Source: Alteriqipengyuania lutimaris (GTDB taxonomy: Bacteria; Pseudomonadota; Alphaproteobacteria; Sphingomonadales; Sphingomonadaceae). From it: DNA of 64,000 nt. Numbering within the stretch: position 1 is the stretch's first letter; each line of letters starts with the position of its first letter. The DNA lies in assembly GCF_003363135.1 (NCBI RefSeq), contig NZ_QRBB01000002.1:310001-374000 (forward strand). The letters run 5' to 3'. Position numbers and translations under genes: made by a program. The notes under the pieces were generated by a model. It searched no databases. It saw only the letters and a program-made list of their open reading frames with translations, and was not told the origin of the DNA. Below, one piece after another: positions 17,639 to 26,002 of this stretch.

Positions 17639-17649
17639 CGCTATTTCGA
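17630..17649. repeat. perfect 20-bp palindrome
   Basis: TCGAAATAGCGCTATTTCGA equals its own reverse complement and overlaps the stop codon of the gpF-like gene. With almost no loop it would make a poor terminator, so a dimeric protein-binding site is a fair alternative. A 7-bp hairpin (GTGGCGA/TCGCCAC) precedes it at 17583-17606. Confidence 0.6.
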
Positions 17650-17737
17650 AACTTTACCGAGCCGGATAATCCCTCCGCCTCATCCACACACGAATTGGTG
17701 AGAAATACGTGCCTCGCGGACATTCCGGCGCGGAGCC

Positions 17738-17757
17738 GTACCCCCAGCGATACCCCC
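17738..17757. repeat. tandem G(A)TACCCCC motifs upstream of int2
   Basis: GTACCCCC at 17738-17745 and GATACCCCC at 17749-17757. The motif GATACCCCC recurs twice at 42792-42821. In reverse complement it is GGGGGTATC/GGGGGTAC, which resembles arm-site clusters that I associate with DUF4102 integrases. The rest of 17650-17783 holds nothing I can assign. Confidence 0.4.
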
Positions 17758-17783
17758 ATTTGAGGGGCGGATTTTGCGCGCTT

Positions 17784-18386
17784 CTAACCTTTCGCCCAGC
17801 GTTCGGACGTGCGCTCGATTGTCAGCGCCCCTTGGTACGGCAGGCATAGACCGAGCGCATCCTCCTGCGCTCCGCTCGTCCAGGTGTCGCGATCCTCTCC
17901 TGCCAGGATTACCGGCATGCGATCATGCACCGCCGCGGCGTCGCCGGCAGCATCGGTCATGACCATGGAATAGCAATCGCCCCACTCGTCGCTGCCGCGC
18001 CAGATCCCGGCGACGGTGAATACGTCCTCGCCCGGGAGCGACAACCAGGTGCGGGTCATCTCGCCCTTCGGCCCTTCGGCCTCAGCCCATGCGGTCAGCG
18101 GGATCAGGCAGCGCCGCTCGGCGAAGCTGTATCGCCACATGAAGCTGTCCAGCTTGTCGCTGCGCGCGTTGTTCACCGGGCGCGGCTTCAGGGGTTCGCC
18201 CGTGACCTTCGATTTCTGAGCGAGCGGGAAGCCCCAGGTCATTGATCGCAGCGCGCCCTCGGCAATCACCAGCCCGTTGCTCTTGGGATAGAGCTCGCCG
18301 GCGACATTCAAACCGAGCGGTGCGGCAAGATCGAATACCCGCGCGATCTCATCGACGCTCCGGCTCATCCGGTAGAGATTGCACAC
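17784..18386 (-). CDS. SOS response-associated peptidase (YedK/HMCES family)
   Basis: 200 residues from a GTG start that reads (M)CNLYRMS. It places the catalytic Cys at position 2, which decides the start. The family protects abasic sites in single-stranded DNA by forming a thiazolidine cross-link through Cys2. Other family elements are visible: KPRPVNNARSDKL, the acidic loop RRCLIPLTAWAEAEG and the His in VHDRMPVIL. YedK genes are common cargo of alphaproteobacterial phages, where they may protect replicating DNA. It is divergent from the Zn-ribbon gene, with a 39-bp gap. Confidence 0.9.
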   Translation of the reverse strand: MCNLYRMSRSVDEIARVFDLAAPLGLNVAGELYPKSNGLVIAEGALRSMTWGFPLAQKSKVTGEPLKPRPVNNARSDKLDSFMWRYSFAERRCLIPLTAWAEAEGPKGEMTRTWLSLPGEDVFTVAGIWRGSDEWGDCYSMVMTDAAGDAAAVHDRMPVILAGEDRDTWTSGAQEDALGLCLPYQGALTIERTSERWAKG

Positions 18387-18425
18387 GCCGCTTGTCCTTT
18401 GTTCCGCTTCCGTTCCAGAGGGCGC

Positions 18426-18656
18426 ATGGTTCGATATCGCCTCGATTCGGTCAACGCCTTCGGGCGCAAGGGATACTGGCTGCAGATAACGTGCCGGAAC
18501 TGCGGCTACACCGCTGAGCGCGACCCTACACCACTCCTGATCGACCTGATCGCCCGCAAACTGAGCTTTTCGATCGAGAAGGTCGAGGCGCGCGCCAGAT
18601 GCACCAAGTGCGGCCACCGAGGCGCGACGATCGGCGCGTGCGAGCCGCCGGCCTAA
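18426..18656 (+). CDS. small zinc-ribbon protein
   Basis: 76 residues beginning MVRYRLDSVNAFGRKGYWL. It contains two CxxC pairs, CRNCGYTAERDP and CTKCGHRGATIGAC, that would form one zinc ribbon. It is the only plus-strand gene within the leftward lysis/late block, placed between yedK and the spanins, and it overlaps Rz1's stop by 4 bp. I recall similar small proteins in sphingomonad prophages. Nucleic-acid binding is likely; exact role unknown. Confidence 0.7.
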   Translation: MVRYRLDSVNAFGRKGYWLQITCRNCGYTAERDPTPLLIDLIARKLSFSIEKVEARARCTKCGHRGATIGACEPPA

Positions 18657-18946
18657 TCCTCCGGCGCCTTGCCGTTCGCCTCGATCGCCGTTGCCCGCGC
18701 TGCGGCGTAGGACGCGACGGCCCCGCGGTGTCTGGCCTGGCACTTGGCATAGAGGATCGCGGTCGCCGCCGCCCACTCGAGCAGCTCGGCGGTGGTGTCG
18801 CTTACAAGAAGCGAAAGCGGCGGGCATGGGTTCGCCACCGCCGGATCAATCGGCGGCGGGACGGGCGCTCTGTTCGATTGCGGCATTGACGGCGTCGCGC
18901 AGGCCGACACCGTAGCCAGCAGCAGGATCGGAAAGATGGGGCGCAT
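18653..18946 (-). CDS. outer-membrane spanin lipoprotein (Rz1-like)
   Basis: 97 residues from MRPIFPILLLATVSAC. The lipobox VSAC would be cleaved to give a small Pro-rich lipoprotein (APVPPPIDP), the hallmark of o-spanins. It starts inside the Rz gene in a different frame and runs 193 bp past it, the overlapped Rz/Rz1 arrangement. It would join the inner-membrane spanin to fuse the two membranes at lysis. It is longer than lambda Rz1 but similar to other overlapped o-spanins. Confidence 0.75.
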   Translation of the reverse strand: MRPIFPILLLATVSACATPSMPQSNRAPVPPPIDPAVANPCPPLSLLVSDTTAELLEWAAATAILYAKCQARHRGAVASYAAARATAIEANGKAPED

Positions 18947-19229
18947 TGCGCAGCTCCTTCTGGATGACGGGTTGAACTTGGGTACGCTCGACGCGCTCGA
19001 TCCGGTTTTCGGTTTCGACGACCTGGACGCCTTGAGCATTGATCGCGTCGATCAGGTCCTCCTCGAGACCGGCCACCGCTTCCTCGATCGCGACGGCCGT
19101 CTTCGCGCGTTCCAGCTCGGCGTCCTTCTGCGCGCGCTGGTAGCCGCGATGGTCGATAAACCAGATCACTCCCAGCACGAGGCCGAGCACGATCAGGTGC
19201 GGGCCCCAGCGGAGCCAGATCGCACCCAT
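18846..19229 (-). CDS. inner-membrane spanin (Rz-like)
   Basis: 127 residues. One N-terminal membrane anchor (LIVLGLVLGVIWFID) is followed by a long charged alpha-helical periplasmic domain (YQRAQKDAELERAKTAVAIE and onward) as in i-spanins. Its ATG overlaps the endopeptidase stop (ATGA), so lysis genes are translationally coupled in the order holin candidate, endolysin, Rz/Rz1. Confidence 0.75.
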   Translation of the reverse strand: MGAIWLRWGPHLIVLGLVLGVIWFIDHRGYQRAQKDAELERAKTAVAIEEAVAGLEEDLIDAINAQGVQVVETENRIERVERTQVQPVIQKELRNAPHLSDPAAGYGVGLRDAVNAAIEQSARPAAD

Positions 19230-19735
19230 CAGCTCACCGCCTTTCGGACCGGCTCGCCGAGCGGGCACTGCCCGAACACCACCATTGGCGAGAACCGACC
19301 GGCCAAGCCGCGTCCGGTGATCGGGCGGGTGCGAATCTCGAAATGAAGGTGCTGGTCGACTCCGGCCATCCCGCGCGCGTTGCCGGTGTTCCCGGTCAAT
19401 CCGAGCTGGTGGCCCCGCTGCACCTTCTGCCCGGATCGCACATCGATGCGCGACAGGTGACAATAGACCGCGTACAGCGTGTCCGGCTCGCCATCGTCGT
19501 CGAAATCGAACGCGAAGCGCAGGATTACGTGCTTGCCGTATGCGCCTGCATTGCGAATCCGCTCGATCGTCCCGTCGGCGATCGCAAAGCAGCGCTGGCC
19601 TTCGGGCGCCTCGAAATCCCAGCCTTGGTGCGGTCGACGCGATCCGTCGCGATTACGCCGCACCATGCCGAAGGTGTGGTTGAGCGATCCGCGCCGAATG
19701 CGGTTGCTGGCCAGCGGCCATCCGATCTTTGTCAT
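19229..19735 (-). CDS. M23 family metallo-endopeptidase (phage endolysin)
   Basis: 168 residues from MTKIGWPLASN. The LytM-type zinc site is complete: H-x3-D in RPHQGWDFEAP and H-x-H in VDQHLHFEIRTR. A lysostaphin-like fold fits the GQRCFAIADGTIERIRNAG strand and NTGNARG loop. It would cut peptidoglycan cross-bridges. No signal peptide is visible, so export by a holin would be needed, and a multi-spanning protein sits immediately upstream. Start set by the ATGA overlap with that gene. Confidence 0.85.
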   Translation of the reverse strand: MTKIGWPLASNRIRRGSLNHTFGMVRRNRDGSRRPHQGWDFEAPEGQRCFAIADGTIERIRNAGAYGKHVILRFAFDFDDDGEPDTLYAVYCHLSRIDVRSGQKVQRGHQLGLTGNTGNARGMAGVDQHLHFEIRTRPITGRGLAGRFSPMVVFGQCPLGEPVRKAVS

Positions 19736-20115
19736 GCCAAGTTTCTCCAGATGACGAAAACAGTCCAAGCGAGCAGGGCCGCGCAATAGAGCCACCAGAA
19801 GCGGCGCGAATAGCGGCGCCCCTCACCGAGCGAGGACGTCCACACCAGCAGCGTTTCCCCCGCCAGCATCATCGCGCATCCGACCCAGTAGCTCGGATCG
19901 GCAATCGAGAGATCCGCGCGATCGACCAGCAGCTGCTCGATCCGGCCGCGCAGCGACAGCCCGAGGCCGGTGGTGAACAGGATCAGCCCCGCGGCCAGGC
20001 ATAGGCCGGCATTGTAGGGCGAGAACGGCCTGCGCCGCTTCCATCCTGCACCGGCCCACCCCCAGCTGACGAAGCCGCACCCGATCAGCATCCAGCCGAA
20101 TACCAGGAGGATCAT
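19732..20115 (-). CDS. multi-spanning membrane protein, holin candidate
   Basis: 127 residues with about four hydrophobic segments (LLVFGWMLIGCGFVSWGWAG, YNAGLCLAAGLILFTTGLGL, WVGCAMMLAGETLLVW, FWWLYCAALLAWTVFVIW). Position directly before the endopeptidase, overlapping by ATGA, is where a holin is expected. It is larger than most class I holins and has no family I recognise, so the role is inferred from context. Confidence 0.55.
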   Translation of the reverse strand: MILLVFGWMLIGCGFVSWGWAGAGWKRRRPFSPYNAGLCLAAGLILFTTGLGLSLRGRIEQLLVDRADLSIADPSYWVGCAMMLAGETLLVWTSSLGEGRRYSRRFWWLYCAALLAWTVFVIWRNLA

Positions 20116-20312
20116 TCGCCCTTGCCTTTCGTAAGTTGGTCGATCGCGCGATCGGCCCCGCATCCGGCTTCGACCTGCTCGAACAGACGCCGGGCGCAGG
20201 TTTTCTGCCCATCGAGCTCGGCGAGCATGGCCTTGACCTCTGGAGGTGGCGTGTAGCTGGTCCACAGCGTGCTCAGCGTTCTCATGATGACCTTCACCTC
20301 ACGCAGTTTCAT
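20112..20312 (-). CDS. small phage protein of unknown function
   Basis: 66 residues, MKLREVKVIMRTLSTLWTSY onward, soluble and rich in charged residues. It overlaps the stop of the upstream gene and the start of the holin candidate, so it belongs to the lysis operon. A Met one codon earlier is equally possible. No family recognised. Confidence 0.55.
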   Translation of the reverse strand: MKLREVKVIMRTLSTLWTSYTPPPEVKAMLAELDGQKTCARRLFEQVEAGCGADRAIDQLTKGKGE

Positions 20313-20607
20313 CATCGCGCTCCGAGCGCAGAAGGTCGCCGGCCGGCATGCCGAGATGGGCCTGCATGCGGCTGAGCTGCACCGCGACGGCGAGATGCGA
20401 TCTTGCAGTCTCGCGCGCGGCCTCGGCGCCACTCTTCGCCATCTCGCTAATCAGCTCATCACGTTGCGAGAGGCTGCGGATCGCCAAGCCGAGTAGGATC
20501 GCCATGATAGCGATGACGAACAGGGCGCCGTAGGCGAGGATCCCGCTATCGCCCTTCTCGATCAGGCCGACGTCGGGCGTCGGCACGCCGATGATAAAAG
20601 AGATCAT
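20299..20607 (-). CDS. small membrane-anchored phage protein
   Basis: 102 residues. A single hydrophobic helix (ILAYGALFVIAIMAILLGLA) is followed by a charged helical region ending RSERDDETA. A second holin or anti-holin is possible given its place two genes upstream of the endolysin, but the sequence does not decide. It is two bases from the tailspike stop. Confidence 0.6.
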   Translation of the reverse strand: MISFIIGVPTPDVGLIEKGDSGILAYGALFVIAIMAILLGLAIRSLSQRDELISEMAKSGAEAARETARSHLAVAVQLSRMQAHLGMPAGDLLRSERDDETA

Positions 20608-20609
20608 TA

Positions 20610-23600
20610 TCACGCCGCCATCTCGTCGAAGGTGCCCACGCCGTTGTCGACGTAGGGCCTGCCGGCACGAACGCCGCCGCGCACGCCCGCTTTCAGGATC
20701 GTGCCGGTCGACGCGGTTCCCCCGGTCCCGGCCCCGATGATGAAGTCCACGCCGCTTCCCTGCGGATAGCTGTGCGAGAGAGCGACCACGACATCGTCTG
20801 CAGAATCCACCTGGACGGAAGCGACGCTTGCGCCGCGCGCGGCCTCGACCACGACGTTGTTGCCATCGCGCACCTCGGGTCGTCCGATCTGCCCGGTGAC
20901 GGTCAGGCTCTTGCACCGGCCATTGTCGTTCGCACCCTGGTTGAGGATGTGGACGCCGATCTGGCCCGCGAAATCGGGCGCATCGATATGCAAGCGCCCG
21001 CTGCTGCACCGGGTAATCTCGGCCAGCTTGGTGCCCAGTGCGCCGCGCACCTGCATCGCGATGTCGAAGTGCGCCCCGCTGTCGGCCTTGAGGACGCCTT
21101 TCTTGTTGCCGATCGATTGTGCGCGGACGAAGAGCATGCCCTTGGAGCCGACGATCTGGATATCGGTATCGCAAGCGACAAACTGCCCGTTCGTGATGTG
21201 GACATCGCCATCGGTTGGGTCGAGCTCGCGAATAGCGACCTCCGCATTGCGAATGGTGAAACCGTTCATCCGCGTCTTGCGATTGTACTGGCAGAAATAG
21301 AGGCCATCGATCCCGCCCTCGGTGTCGTAATCGCGGATCGAGACCGCGTCCGAGGTGAAGCCGATATGCCCGCTGTGCCAGTAGCTGGCGCGCACCCGCA
21401 CCTTCTGGAACACCGACAGGCCGCTGCTCTGGTCGGAGAAGCCGTCTGCCGCGCTGTTCTTCGATATCACGTTGAAGGTGTAGGCGCCGTTGGTGACCAC
21501 CGGGTCCCAGTGCCAGTTGGAGCAGGGGTAGGCATTGATCTCGCCGGGCTGGCGATTTCCGTCGAACCCGATGTTGGCGAGCATCGGTTCGATCACGCCG
21601 ACGCCGGGCGTGATCACCTTGTCGGTGTAGACCAGGGGGAAGCTGGTCGAGAGCACCACCCTGGTCGCCTCGTTCGTGGCGAGGGCATAGCCGCGCTTCA
21701 GACCGGTGCTGTCCGGGTTGTTGTAGCTCTCGATATCGATCGAATTGGCGTTGACCGCCGTGATCTTCCCGCGCGTGTTGTCGTAGGTGTTCGTCGAATC
21801 GGAGAGGCCGAGGCAGAAATCGGCACCGACCTTGCTGGCGAAGGTGGTGGCCGCATTCGGCACCGGGATATTCGTCTGATCCTTGCTCAGGATCACATTG
21901 ATCTCGACGCTGACCGCAGGGATCTTCTTCAGCACCGATTCGATCGGGTCGTCGCCCAGGATCGTCATCGTGCGCGGCACGTTGATCCCGCGGTCCAGCA
22001 TGTACGGGCCGGAGGAGCGCGGGAAAAAGAGATCGCGTCCGAAAGCGGCCGCAATGTCGCGCGCATAGAGCACCTTCTCGGTATCGTTGGCGACGCCGTC
22101 CCCCTTCGCGCCGTGATCCTTCACGTTGACCGGCTTCATCCTCTCCATGCGGTTGAGACGCCCACCGAGCAGCAGGTCTTCGATCGTCGTTTCGGATGTG
22201 CGCGCCGCCACCACCTCGGGATTGCTGTCGCCGGCATCGAGGACGAGATTGTCGAGCTGGGTCTGAAGCGCTGTGGCGAGCGCGGTGAGCGAGGCGACGT
22301 TCTGCTGCAGCGTCGTGATCTGCGTGCTCGATCCGCCAGCGGTCCCTGCCTTGATCGCATGAAACGCGATCTCGTGCGTCGCCGCGCCGGTTGCGTCGAG
22401 CATGATCGACCCTCCACCGGGCAATTCGATCATTCCGCCCGCCACGCGTTCGGTCACCGCCCAGCTGCCGGCATCGAAAAACACCTCGACCGGATTGGCG
22501 TTGAGATAGGCAGTGAACTTCGCGACCAGGTCGGCTCCGGGCGTGGCGTCGACGTCGGCCTTGGGCACCACGATCCGCGCGTCGGTCAGCGAGGTCCAGA
22601 TACCGCGCGACTCCGTGCCAGAGGCAGGATTGACCGCGTAGATCGTCGCGCCCGATCGCCCGCCGAGCATGCGGTTGATCTCGGCCGCGAAGGTTGCCGC
22701 ACTCGCAACCTGCATCCGGTAGAAATTGCCCAAGGTGTTGACCGGGCCGGTCATGTGCCAGGCACCCGCCTGCGCCGTGCCGCGCAGCGTGCGGCGAACG
22801 ATCCGGCGGATGACTTTCCCGTCCTCCAGCACGTCGCCGACACCCGCATAGCCGTAGAGTTCGATCCCACTGTAGGTCCGCTTGTCCTCCCGAAAAGGCT
22901 CGTACGCCGTGGCGACCGCGCCCTTTTCGAGCTGGACCTTCCGATCGGCGGCGAAGGCAGGCCGGGCGCCGGTAATACCGGGCAGCTCGAGGTCGACGAA
23001 GAATTCGTTCGCGGCCGCGACGAAGTTGTCCGGTATTCCATCGGTCTGTCCGATCACGCGGGTGACGACGGCGTTCGCGTCCTTGATCGTAATCTCGGCC
23101 TTGGTCAGGCCGCTGCGGACATATTCGGTGCCGGGAGTGATCGGGATCGAGTTCTTCGTCCGCAGGGTCGATCCCGAAGCCGTGGGCGCGCCGCTCGCGT
23201 CGTACTGCCCAACCTCCCACTTCGAAGGCGTAAGATCGACCAGGTTCTTTCCGGTCGCCGAAATGCTGATCGGCACCACCGGCGTGTCGGGATCGGTCCC
23301 CACGAAGCGCGGGTTCACGATGGTCTGCTCGGCTGTGCCCGGATGCGCGCGGCCAGGCGCGACGTCTACCGTTTCGAGCACTTCCCCGCGCAGGATCGCG
23401 TTGGCAGCGTCGGAGAGGTCGTAGAACGCTCCCGCGTGGGTCTCGGCCTCCTGCGCAAAGACCTCGGCCGCATCGACCTTCTCCTGCCCCACCGTCTGCA
23501 CGGTCGCCAGGGCGTTCGCAGCTTCGGTGCCGAAGTCGTCGGCAATGGTTTGCACGGCGATCCGCTCGTCGCGCGCGCGATCCGCTTCACGCGCCGCCAG

Positions 23601-23666
23601 CGCGGTATCCGGCCCCAGATCGACGACGATATCCTGCCCGTCGAGATTGATCGCGATGTCGGTCAT
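20610..23666 (-). CDS. tailspike / tail fibre with pectin-lyase-type beta-helix
   Basis: 1018 residues. About 1-60 are helical and acidic (likely attachment). About 80-480 hold beta-rich domains with ISISATGKNLVDLTPSKW. The beta-helix starts at about 500 with VNVKDHGAKGDGVANDTEKV, the classic opening of glycan-degrading tailspikes (pectate-lyase-like). The C-terminal third has regular short strands (MNGFTIRNAEVAI, DVHITNGQFVACDTDIQIVG). It probably recognises and cuts a surface polysaccharide. It is the last tail gene before lysis, a usual place for the receptor-binding protein. Confidence 0.85.
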   Translation of the reverse strand: MTDIAINLDGQDIVVDLGPDTALAAREADRARDERIAVQTIADDFGTEAANALATVQTVGQEKVDAAEVFAQEAETHAGAFYDLSDAANAILRGEVLETVDVAPGRAHPGTAEQTIVNPRFVGTDPDTPVVPISISATGKNLVDLTPSKWEVGQYDASGAPTASGSTLRTKNSIPITPGTEYVRSGLTKAEITIKDANAVVTRVIGQTDGIPDNFVAAANEFFVDLELPGITGARPAFAADRKVQLEKGAVATAYEPFREDKRTYSGIELYGYAGVGDVLEDGKVIRRIVRRTLRGTAQAGAWHMTGPVNTLGNFYRMQVASAATFAAEINRMLGGRSGATIYAVNPASGTESRGIWTSLTDARIVVPKADVDATPGADLVAKFTAYLNANPVEVFFDAGSWAVTERVAGGMIELPGGGSIMLDATGAATHEIAFHAIKAGTAGGSSTQITTLQQNVASLTALATALQTQLDNLVLDAGDSNPEVVAARTSETTIEDLLLGGRLNRMERMKPVNVKDHGAKGDGVANDTEKVLYARDIAAAFGRDLFFPRSSGPYMLDRGINVPRTMTILGDDPIESVLKKIPAVSVEINVILSKDQTNIPVPNAATTFASKVGADFCLGLSDSTNTYDNTRGKITAVNANSIDIESYNNPDSTGLKRGYALATNEATRVVLSTSFPLVYTDKVITPGVGVIEPMLANIGFDGNRQPGEINAYPCSNWHWDPVVTNGAYTFNVISKNSAADGFSDQSSGLSVFQKVRVRASYWHSGHIGFTSDAVSIRDYDTEGGIDGLYFCQYNRKTRMNGFTIRNAEVAIRELDPTDGDVHITNGQFVACDTDIQIVGSKGMLFVRAQSIGNKKGVLKADSGAHFDIAMQVRGALGTKLAEITRCSSGRLHIDAPDFAGQIGVHILNQGANDNGRCKSLTVTGQIGRPEVRDGNNVVVEAARGASVASVQVDSADDVVVALSHSYPQGSGVDFIIGAGTGGTASTGTILKAGVRGGVRAGRPYVDNGVGTFDEMAA

Positions 23667-24043
23667 TCGGCCACCCTTCCGCTTACGAAGACATTTCCGG
23701 CGAAGCAGCGCGCACCGTTGCGCAGCACTTCGAACACCACTTCCTCCAGTCCGTCGGCATCGCCATCTGCGGGCAGCGCGCCGGTCTGCCCTGCGGAGAG
23801 GGAAAGCGTGACGATCGTCGACCCGTCCGCATAATCGCCGGGCGTCACGGTGAAGTCCGCCAATGGGTCGCCCGCCGCGTCCGGCGAAAGGCGCAGCTGA
23901 CCTGCGAAACTGTCGCCCGATACATCGACGGGAAAGCCGACGGACGCCGTATAGGCCTGCCCGCGCGTGATCGACGGAAGCGCCTTGCCCCCCTTCTTGT
24001 CGCGCGCGAGCTGGGCCAGCCACACGGGATGGTTGCTTTGCAT
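23663..24043 (-). CDS. tail-associated protein, beta-rich, unknown
   Basis: 126 residues starting MQSNHPVWLAQLARDKKGGK. The rest is predicted beta-sandwich (TVTPGDYADGSTIVTLSLSA), similar in feel to baseplate or fibre-linker domains. The ATGA overlap with the tailspike start suggests they work together, perhaps linking the spike to the tip. No family recognised. Confidence 0.6.
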   Translation of the reverse strand: MQSNHPVWLAQLARDKKGGKALPSITRGQAYTASVGFPVDVSGDSFAGQLRLSPDAAGDPLADFTVTPGDYADGSTIVTLSLSAGQTGALPADGDADGLEEVVFEVLRNGARCFAGNVFVSGRVAE

Positions 24044-24061
24044 CTAGGTCCTGTCCTTCAA

Positions 24062-26002
24062 TCAGGGCGTGTTGTAATCGTCGGGGCTCCACCCCGGTGG
24101 CACGCTGCCGCCCGACTGCGTGCCACCGCCACCTGCCACGTCCGTCTTGATCGTGCCGACCCTGTGCCGGACCGGGTTCGTGCCGCTGGTCGCGGCCGTA
24201 GACGGGATTCGCGTCGCCTTGAGCGCCACCGCGCCGCCCGCACGGGCGGGATCGTCGTAATAGATGTGATAGGTCGTCGCGGCCGCGATCGCGGTGCTGC
24301 CGTCGTCCTCCACCGTCAGCGCGCCGCCGGTGACCGCGACCGGCGATGCAAGGTCCGTATAGGTCCGCGTGTGGTTCTCGACGTCGATCTGACCGTCGGT
24401 CGCCTGCAGAAGCCCGTCTGCCGGGTCGGCATCGGTGATGTAACTGTTCGCGATCAGCTGTGTCAGCAGGCCTGCGGGCACGCTGTTCGCATTGGCGACG
24501 TCGGCCAGCTCGTCGATCGTCGGCAGCTCTACCGGGTCGGACACGCTGCCGGTCAGCGCCAGCACCTCGGAATGCTTCGCGTCGGTTTCCGCCTCCAGCA
24601 CGAACCGCCAGCCACCCGTTTCAAGATCCGGCGCGCGGCGGCGGATCACCGCCTTGATCGTCCCGTCGGGGTGCAGGCCCAGCTCTTCGTCGATCTCAAC
24701 CGCATCACCGGGCTTCAGCCACCGCAGGTGAGGCTTCACCAGCACCACGAACGGCCCGTCCTCGCGCCGCTGCCACAGGTCGTAGCCTGCCAGCTGCGTC
24801 ACCTGGTCCAGATCGGTCACTAGGTCCCACTGCCGCTCGTCGCTTTTGACCTCGCCGTCCTCGGTCACCCATTCGGCTTTGGAGACCGCGCCGGCCTGCT
24901 GGTAGCTCCACTGGTGCGGCTCGCTGCGATAGCGCGGCACCAGCGTGTTGTGCCGCCGCTTCCAGCCCTTGCCGAGGCGGCCCGAGATATCGTCGCTCGC
25001 CAGATCCTCGCGCACGATCCGGTGCAGCACCGGGCGCGGCGCGTGGAAATCCACCCGCAGGATTCCGCCGGAAATCACCGGCACCCCGCCGCCCGCCTCG
25101 AGGATCAGCTTCAGGTTGTTCCACTTGTCGCCGGGCTCGTACACGATCCCGTTGACGGTCCATCCATTCGCATCGCACAGGTTCGCGAAGGCGACGAAGC
25201 TGGCGACGTCGATCGCCGTGATGCCCAGGTTCACGCCCATGATCCGCTCGCCGTTCTCGAACCGGCCATAGGCATAGGTCAGCCCATGGCAGCCGGGATT
25301 GCGCGTGTAGGCATAGGTCGATTCCTGCCCGATGCGCTGCGCCCCCGATCCACCCGGATAGGTGCTGTCGAGCCGCGCGTCGTAGGCCGACGTGCCTTCG
25401 ATGATCTCCGCCAGTGCGGGCACGGTCGATCCGGGGAACTTGCCGCCCTTTTTCAGCAGCAGCGTGTAGGCGACCGCCGCCTTGCCGCTCAGCTTGTGCG
25501 CGCTGCTCCAGCGTGGCGGCGTGCCGAACTGGCTTTGCAGCGCGTTCGCTTCGGGCTGCGCACCCAGCTGCGCATCGCGCCACATGTGCTCTTCGTAGAA
25601 CCCGGTCTCCTCGGCCGGAGAGCCCGCACCGAAGGCGAGGGCGTGGTAATCCGCGACCGGCGTCAGCGACTTCACCGGGCCGCACGCCGAATGCACCGCC
25701 GCGATGAAGCGGTAGGGGTTCTTCACGTCGTCCAGCTCGTTCCCGAACCCGACGTCGTGGACCTGCACCCCGCCCGAATAGCTCCGGCCGATCGCCAGCG
25801 GCAGCGGATTGTTCGCGCCGAGGATCCGCTCCTGCACCTGTCCTTCGGATCGCGGCGGCTGCGCGGAGAGCCCGCCGATGGCACTTGCGGCGAGCGATAT
25901 TCCGCCCGCGATAGCGGCGATTCCCTGCCCGCCGGGGATGATGCTCGCGACACCGGCCACCACGCCCGCGACCTGCCCCACGAACTTCGCCACGCCGGGC
26001 AT
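24062..26002 (-). CDS. phage tail tip / host-specificity (gp13/J-like) protein
   Basis: 646 residues from MPGVAKFVGQVAGVVAG, set by the TGATG overlap with the NlpC-like gene. An N-terminal Ala/Gly-rich hydrophobic segment is followed by ILGANNPLPLAIGRSYSGG and EETGFYEEHMWRDAQLG. Then come WTVNGIVYEPGDKWNNLKLI and ISGGILRVDFHAPR, typical of tail-hub proteins. The C-terminal 150 residues look like a fibre-attachment region with small beta repeats. It would form the central tail tip and dock the fibres. Confidence 0.75.
   Translation of the reverse strand: MPGVAKFVGQVAGVVAGVASIIPGGQGIAAIAGGISLAASAIGGLSAQPPRSEGQVQERILGANNPLPLAIGRSYSGGVQVHDVGFGNELDDVKNPYRFIAAVHSACGPVKSLTPVADYHALAFGAGSPAEETGFYEEHMWRDAQLGAQPEANALQSQFGTPPRWSSAHKLSGKAAVAYTLLLKKGGKFPGSTVPALAEIIEGTSAYDARLDSTYPGGSGAQRIGQESTYAYTRNPGCHGLTYAYGRFENGERIMGVNLGITAIDVASFVAFANLCDANGWTVNGIVYEPGDKWNNLKLILEAGGGVPVISGGILRVDFHAPRPVLHRIVREDLASDDISGRLGKGWKRRHNTLVPRYRSEPHQWSYQQAGAVSKAEWVTEDGEVKSDERQWDLVTDLDQVTQLAGYDLWQRREDGPFVVLVKPHLRWLKPGDAVEIDEELGLHPDGTIKAVIRRRAPDLETGGWRFVLEAETDAKHSEVLALTGSVSDPVELPTIDELADVANANSVPAGLLTQLIANSYITDADPADGLLQATDGQIDVENHTRTYTDLASPVAVTGGALTVEDDGSTAIAAATTYHIYYDDPARAGGAVALKATRIPSTAATSGTNPVRHRVGTIKTDVAGGGGTQSGGSVPPGWSPDDYNTP

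Noticed and set aside
17660..17720. Possible second attachment site resembling a tRNA or tmRNA 3' end (AATCCCTCCGCCTC...)
   Set aside because: Similarity to a tRNA-Ser or tmRNA tail is partial, no acceptor pairing is present, and I found no matching copy near 42.7 kb.
20772..23834. 1020-residue plus-strand ORF
   Set aside because: Antisense to the tailspike gene; low-complexity charged composition and no domain.
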